Shown: in pieces, positions 8,340-11,877 of the stretch | Numbering within the stretch: the first letter of the stretch is position 1 | Layout of the letters: every line of letters starts with the position of its first letter | Source of the DNA: Lachnospiraceae bacterium | GTDB lineage: Bacteria > Bacillota > Clostridia > Lachnospirales > Lachnospiraceae | Assembly (NCBI GenBank): GCA_009774535.1 | Contig: VSNY01000121.1 | Span: forward strand, 1 to 11,877 | DNA: 11,877 bases | Direction of reading: 5' to 3' | Translations under genes and position numbers: made by a program | The notes under the pieces: generated by a model | What the model was told of the DNA's origin: nothing | The model's input: the letters and a program-made list of their open reading frames with translations, nothing else | Databases searched by the model: none

Positions 8340-10091
8340 ATGAAAAGATTTCACATCATCAAAGATCATCTTACAACAAAATACATCTCCCTGCTGCTGG
8401 TTAGCAGTATTGTTTTAGCAGCGTCTGCCTCTGCTGCCGTTACCTGGCAGCTGGCAAAGAAAGGAACCGTCGACAGTAAAAACCGCAGTACGGAACCGAT
8501 TTTAATCTTATATACAAACGATATGCACTGTGCGGCGGAAACAGAAGAGCATTCGCTCGGTTTCGCCGGGCTTGCGGCCATCAAAGACTGGGCGGAAACG
8601 ATCAGTCCATATGTAACACTGGCCGACTGTGGGGATGCGGTTCAGGGCGATGCGGCGGGGCTGCTTTCCGAAGGTGCATATATGATAGATCTGATGAATG
8701 AGGCTGGATACGATCTGTGTACATTTGGCAACCACGAGTTTGATTTTGGAATGGAGCGGATCTTAGAGCTGACTGAAAAACGCTCTAAGGCGCAGTATGT
8801 ATCATGCAATTTTTTAGATGCCAAAACGGGAAAGACAGTTACCGAACCCTATGCCATACTTGATTACGATGGAATCCGGGCAGCCTTTATCGGCATTAGT
8901 ACGCCTGAGACAATCACATCTTCCTCTCCGGCGGAATTTATGGATGAAGAGGGAAATTACACATATGAATTCTGCCAGGGAGAGCAGGGAACCAGGCTTT
9001 ATGACACTGTGCAGTCTGCCGCAGACCAGGCCAGGCAGGAAGGCGCAGATTATGTGATTGCGCTTGCGCATCTGGGAACAGCTGAAAGTGTGCAGCCTTA
9101 CCGTTCCATCGATGTGATCGCGCATACATCCGGAATCGACGCCGTACTCGACGGTCATTCCCATTCGGTGATCGGGCAGGAACTGGTTAAAAATAAAGAA
9201 GGCAGAGAAGTATTGCTTAGTTCTACAGGAAGCAGGCTTGCAAACGTGGGATGCCTCATCATTGATACAAAAGGCACACAGCAGCTTTCAGACGATACAT
9301 TAAAGACGACGCTGATCTCCAAAGAAGCAGCCAGTCAGATGGAGACATCTGTTCTCAGCATTCTGGCGCAATACGAAGAACAGTTACAGGAAGTGGCAGC
9401 GTATGCAGATGCGGAATTGTCTGTAAACAGTAAAAGCGGCAACCGTATGGTGCGCTGCCGGGAGACGGCGATCGGCAACTTGTGCGCGGATGCATTTCGT
9501 GTCATATCCGGTGCGGATCTTGCGGTTGTAAACGGCGGCGGAATCCGTGCCGGGATTCCGGCAGGTGAAGTCACACAGCAGGATATCCTGCAGGTATTCC
9601 CGTTTGGCAATCAGCTGTGTGCAGTGGCATGCACCGGGCAGGACATTTTGGACTTGCTGGAATTTGCCTGTCGAAATATAGAAAAGGAGCCGGAAAACGC
9701 GGATGGCCCGGTTGGGGAATCCGGAGGATTTCTGCAGGTATCCGGCATCCGCTTTGCAGTAGATACAAGCGTAGAATCTTCCTGTGTGCAGGACGAGCAG
9801 GGGATGTTTGCGGAAGTAGCCGGAAGGCGCCGGGTGCAGGAAGTGCAGATTATGGATCAAAAGACCGGAGAATACCTGGAACTGAATCCGGGAAAAACGT
9901 ATACGCTTGCGTCGACGGATTATTTACTTCTGGAAGGCGGCGACGGGTTTGGGATGTTTCGGGATTATGTATTTTTGAATAGGCAGATGATGCTGGACCG
10001 CCAGGTGCTGGAGAAATATTTGAGGGAAGAGCTGGGTGGAAAGATTTCGGGGGGTTCTGCGGGGGTGCAGGGGAGGATTATTGTGAAATAA
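8340..10091 (+). CDS. Exported bifunctional metallophosphatase/5'-nucleotidase (UshA family)
   Basis: A 583-aa protein with a positively charged N-terminus and a hydrophobic segment at about 16-36 containing Ala-rich possible signal-peptidase sites; there is no lipobox cysteine. It would act outside the membrane, cleaving phosphate from nucleotides for salvage. The N-terminal calcineurin-like domain has all metal motifs: YTNDMHC (D61, H63), DCGDAVQG (D99), GNHE (130-133), AHLG (H244) and DGHSHS (H273, H275). The C-terminal nucleotidase domain has GNLCADAF (379-386), NGGGIRAG (398-405), FPFGNQL and the substrate loop EGGDGFGMF (532-540). ATG 8340 is one base after the upstream stop, with GGGAG at 8324-8328. 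An upstream TTG at 8316 would put a poor hydrophilic extension before the signal peptide and is not chosen. The tight junction suggests co-transcription with the SWIM-C gene. Exact substrate (UMP/AMP, UDP-sugar, cyclic nucleotide) cannot be told. Confidence 0.93.
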   Translation: MKRFHIIKDHLTTKYISLLLVSSIVLAASASAAVTWQLAKKGTVDSKNRSTEPILILYTNDMHCAAETEEHSLGFAGLAAIKDWAETISPYVTLADCGDAVQGDAAGLLSEGAYMIDLMNEAGYDLCTFGNHEFDFGMERILELTEKRSKAQYVSCNFLDAKTGKTVTEPYAILDYDGIRAAFIGISTPETITSSSPAEFMDEEGNYTYEFCQGEQGTRLYDTVQSAADQARQEGADYVIALAHLGTAESVQPYRSIDVIAHTSGIDAVLDGHSHSVIGQELVKNKEGREVLLSSTGSRLANVGCLIIDTKGTQQLSDDTLKTTLISKEAASQMETSVLSILAQYEEQLQEVAAYADAELSVNSKSGNRMVRCRETAIGNLCADAFRVISGADLAVVNGGGIRAGIPAGEVTQQDILQVFPFGNQLCAVACTGQDILDLLEFACRNIEKEPENADGPVGESGGFLQVSGIRFAVDTSVESSCVQDEQGMFAEVAGRRRVQEVQIMDQKTGEYLELNPGKTYTLASTDYLLLEGGDGFGMFRDYVFLNRQMMLDRQVLEKYLREELGGKISGGSAGVQGRIIVK

Positions 10092-10147
10092 TTGAATTTC
10101 GCGCCCGGATACACCTTTGATAATACCAATCAAGTTATAAAAGTTTC

Positions 10148-10159
10148 AAACAGCTGTTT
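10148..10159. promoter_or_regulatory. 12-bp perfect palindrome, possible operator
   Basis: AAACAGCTGTTT is a perfect 12-bp palindrome 57 bp after the nucleotidase gene, in the leader of the GH27 gene. It has no loop, so it is a poor terminator, and is more like a dimeric repressor site. I see no convincing -35/-10 pair around it (TAGAAT at 10171-10176 is the nearest -10-like hexamer, without a well-spaced -35). Its role as an operator is a guess. Confidence 0.3.
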
Positions 10160-10181
10160 ATTGCATTTTTTAGAATAAATG

Positions 10182-10190
10182 AGGAAGGAG
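10182..10190 (+). promoter_or_regulatory. Stranded strong Shine-Dalgarno sequence
   Basis: AGGAAGGAG is the best ribosome binding site in this intergenic region, yet no usable start codon follows. The nearest ATG (10207) is followed immediately by TGA, and ATT at 10202 would give a peptide of only a few residues. The GH27 start codon lies 139 bases further on and has no Shine-Dalgarno of its own. Confidence 0.5.
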
Positions 10191-10193
10191 AAA

Positions 10194-10317
10194 CGGCAGG
10201 CATTCAATGTGATCGCACAAAGGAATAGTCTGTATAAAGTCTGCTGAAAATTTTTAATAATTACAGTGCTTATACATACATCAGAGCGGACGAAACCGTT
10301 AAAAAGAATGCCCGCCG
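10194..10317 (+). other. 124-nt segment bounded by an 11-bp inverted repeat, between the stranded RBS and the GH27 start
   Basis: CGGCAGGCATT (10194-10204) pairs with AATGCCCGCCG (10307-10317): 10 of 11 positions match, with one A·C mismatch. The 102-nt interior is AT-rich and contains a small TGTG-ATCG-CACA hairpin (10208-10219); it has no sizeable ORF. Folded as RNA, the stem would bring the ribosome binding site at 10182-10190 to within about 15 unpaired bases of ATG 10330. It may be a structured leader (riboswitch- or thermosensor-like) or a small MITE-like insertion that split the RBS from its gene. The inverted repeat is observed; the role is inference. Confidence 0.45.
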
Positions 10318-10329
10318 CGGTTATAAAAA

Positions 10330-11646
10330 ATGATAAAGTACAAGACAGATCAAGCTCCAATGGGCTGGAACAGTTATGATTATTATGATACAACCGTAAA
10401 TGAACAACAGGTAAAAGCAAACGCGGATTATATGGCGAAACACCTGAAAGACGCAGGATGGGAATATATTGTGGTGGATATCCAATGGTATGCGAAAAAC
10501 GCAGGTTCCATGCGGGAGATGTATCAGTATATTCCATTTGGAGAAGTATGTATGGACGAGTATGGAAGGCTGCAGCCGGATCCGGTACGTTTTCCGTCTG
10601 CGGCTGATGCAAAAGGTTTTGGGCCGCTGGCGGCGTATATCCATGGTTTGGGGCTGAAATTCGGTATTCACATTATGAGAGGGATTCCAAGGGCTGCCGC
10701 TCATCAGCACCTTCCGGTTTTTGGATCAGATACTACCGCTGACCGCATAGCAAACCCGTCGTCCATTTGCGGATGGAACCCGGATATGTACGGCGTTCGG
10801 AACCATACGCCGGGCGCGCAGGAATACTATGATTCTATTATCAGCATGTATGCCGCATGGGGTGTGGATTACATTAAATGCGATGATATCTGCAACACCA
10901 ATCTCTACCCGCAAAACCAGTACTCCGCTGCACATGAAGTAGAAATGCTGCAGCGTGCCATCCAAAAGTCCGGACGCAGCATAGTGCTGTCGCTTTCACC
11001 CGGGCCTGCCCTGATCGAACAGGCGTGGCATTATAAAACCTATGCTAATATGTGGCGCATTACGGATGATTTTTGGGATCAATGGGATCTTTTGCGCAAT
11101 ATGTTTGACCGCTGTGAACTATGGCAGACACATGTGGGGAAAGGCTCGTATCCGGATTGTGATATGCTTCCGCTTGGAAAACTGGGGAAAGGATTTGGAA
11201 AGGAGTGGGATACCCGTTTTTCTAAAGAGGAACAGATTACAATGATGACATTGTGGTGTATCTTTGGTTCGCCGTTAATGATTGGAACGGAACTGACGCT
11301 GCTGGATGAATGGACACTGTGGCTGCTGACAAGAAAAGAAGTGCTGAAGCTGACACACAGCAGTTATGTCGGCAGTCAGGTGGAAAAAGATGGCAGCCAT
11401 GCAGTCTGGAGCTGCCAGAATGTACAGAATGGGGAAGCGTATATAGCATTTTTTAATTTCGAGGATATACAAAAAGAGATTGTATGCAGGCTTGCGGATG
11501 TGGAACTGTTTGCGGATACAGACAGGGAGTGGAGGACTTGGCGTGCAAAAGAGCTTTGGACGGAGCAGGAAATACAGCTGGATGGAGATCTTTTGCAAGA
11601 CGCTGTTGCGGCGCATGGGGCCAGACTGTATCGTATCTTTATATAA
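10330..11646 (+). CDS. GH27 glycoside hydrolase (alpha-galactosidase type)
   Basis: A 438-aa, full-length GH27 (melibiase-type) enzyme without a signal peptide, so it likely acts on imported oligosaccharides in the cytoplasm, releasing terminal alpha-galactose or a related sugar. The TIM barrel begins with PMGWNSYDYY (10-19) and VVDIQWY (48-54). The nucleophile motif YIKCDD gives D185, and WRITDDFWD gives the likely acid/base D247, four residues after R243 as in the family. After about residue 340 a C-terminal beta-sandwich follows (HAVWSCQN, AYIAFFNF, HGARLYRIF). ATG 10330 is forced because an in-frame TAA stands at 10324-10326, but no ribosome binding site precedes it, and the best one is stranded at 10182-10190. 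Other GH27 specificities (beta-L-arabinopyranosidase, isomalto-oligosaccharide-type) cannot be excluded. It is separated from the nucleotidase gene by 238 bp and is probably its own transcription unit, functionally unrelated to RADAR. Confidence 0.92.
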   Translation: MIKYKTDQAPMGWNSYDYYDTTVNEQQVKANADYMAKHLKDAGWEYIVVDIQWYAKNAGSMREMYQYIPFGEVCMDEYGRLQPDPVRFPSAADAKGFGPLAAYIHGLGLKFGIHIMRGIPRAAAHQHLPVFGSDTTADRIANPSSICGWNPDMYGVRNHTPGAQEYYDSIISMYAAWGVDYIKCDDICNTNLYPQNQYSAAHEVEMLQRAIQKSGRSIVLSLSPGPALIEQAWHYKTYANMWRITDDFWDQWDLLRNMFDRCELWQTHVGKGSYPDCDMLPLGKLGKGFGKEWDTRFSKEEQITMMTLWCIFGSPLMIGTELTLLDEWTLWLLTRKEVLKLTHSSYVGSQVEKDGSHAVWSCQNVQNGEAYIAFFNFEDIQKEIVCRLADVELFADTDREWRTWRAKELWTEQEIQLDGDLLQDAVAAHGARLYRIFI

Positions 11647-11713
11647 AATAGTATGAAATATTATGTAATTTTGACTTTGGGATTTCTATAAAGGAAAATG
11701 CCCTCAGACTTTT

Positions 11714-11731
11714 GCATTGCTGCATTGCTGC
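11714..11731. repeat. Short tandem repeat of GCATTGCT
   Basis: GCATTGCT occurs twice in tandem (11714-11721 and 11722-11729), followed by CA. It lies inside a weak dyad, TTTGCA (11711-11716) with TGCAAA (11729-11734). It is immediately upstream of the larger hairpin and may be part of the same element. Too short to assign a role. Confidence 0.4.
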
Positions 11732-11741
11732 AAAGGAAGGC

Positions 11742-11791
11742 TGACATTTCACAGCAGTTCAATGGGCTATCTGAACTGCTGCGAAATGTCA
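11742..11791. repeat. 50-nt near-perfect inverted repeat (20-bp stem, 10-nt loop)
   Basis: TGACATTTC-A-CAGCAGTTCA (11742-11761) is complementary to TGAACTGCTG-C-GAAATGTCA (11772-11791), with one A·C mismatch and the loop ATGGGCTATC. It lies 95 bp after the GH27 stop. On the + strand it is followed by AAAAATAT, and on the - strand by no T-run, so it is not a canonical intrinsic terminator on either strand. It could be a palindromic interspersed repeat, an mRNA-stabilising 3' structure, or part of the terminal region of a mobile unit. The stem is certain; the role is unknown. Confidence 0.75.
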
Positions 11792-11801
11792 AAAATATCA
11801 G

Positions 11802-11820
11802 ACAGAGATTTCGCTTTTAG
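11802..11820 (-). repeat. Right copy of 19-bp window-spanning inverted repeat
   Basis: ACAGAGATTTCGCTTTTAG is the exact reverse complement of 57-75. The outward flank (11846-11872) again carries GATTTTTAA and AATAGGGA in the order mirrored at the left end, although spacing differs by several bases. The two copies face each other across 11.7 kb and enclose all six genes. The region 11647-11877 otherwise holds no credible ORF. Confidence 0.75.
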
Positions 11821-11877
11821 ATGTGAAAAAGAGTAAAGATTACCGGATTTTTAATAGATATAGAAATAGGGACAGAT

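Noticed and set aside
10130..10612. 160-codon - strand open frame spanning the GH27 leader
   Set aside because: It would start inside the well-supported GH27 gene, has no ribosome binding site or recognisable domain, and is low-complexity hydrophobic; it is a shadow.
11742..11800. Hairpin as an intrinsic terminator of the GH27 gene
   Set aside because: The stem is followed by A-rich sequence on the + strand and by mixed sequence on the - strand, with no T-run in either direction.
1..11877. CRISPR array, tRNA or rRNA gene, or transposase gene
   Set aside because: No regularly spaced direct repeats, no tRNA-like cloverleaf sequence and no transposase or recombinase motifs were seen on either strand.

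Overview
The window looks like chromosomal or mobile-island DNA from a Gram-positive gut anaerobe, most likely a Clostridia/Lachnospiraceae member. The evidence is purine-rich GGGGAG or AGGAG ribosome binding sites, moderate and uneven GC, a protein matching the C-terminal body of clostridial SWIM zinc-finger proteins, and a cytoplasmic GH27 alpha-galactosidase-type enzyme. All six convincing genes are on the + strand.

Region 1 (about 92-6868) is a defence-type operon. A sigma70-like promoter (92-119) precedes a 607-aa protein with a phosphoribosyltransferase-like N-terminal region and an unrecognised C-terminal two-thirds (151-1974). It is followed closely by a 744-aa P-loop ATPase (2023-4257) and an 865-aa adenosine-deaminase-fold protein with every expected metal and catalytic residue (4271-6868). 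The ATPase + large deaminase pair is the hallmark of RADAR anti-phage systems (RdrA/RdrB). The PRTase-like first gene is not one of the accessory proteins I know for RADAR and is the best candidate for a new component.

Region 2 (6923-10091) continues in the same direction with almost no gaps. It holds a SWIM-protein C-terminal homologue that lacks the SWIM zinc finger, then, one base after its stop, an exported bifunctional metallophosphatase/5'-nucleotidase. Tight spacing suggests that genes 1-5 can be read as one transcript. Higher GC in the downstream genes suggests a junction between an acquired RADAR module and older host genes near the rdrB/SWIM-C boundary.

Region 3 (10092-11877) holds a 238-bp leader and a GH27 glycoside hydrolase (10330-11646). 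The leader has a strong Shine-Dalgarno sequence stranded about 140 nt from the start codon. A 124-nt segment bounded by an 11-bp inverted repeat sits between the two. Downstream is a 50-nt near-perfect hairpin that is not a normal terminator.

An exact 19-bp inverted repeat lies near both ends of the window (57-75 and 11802-11820), with weaker similarity continuing outward. It brackets all six genes and may mark the ends of a mobile or invertible unit. All family assignments come from reading motifs by eye; no database search was run.
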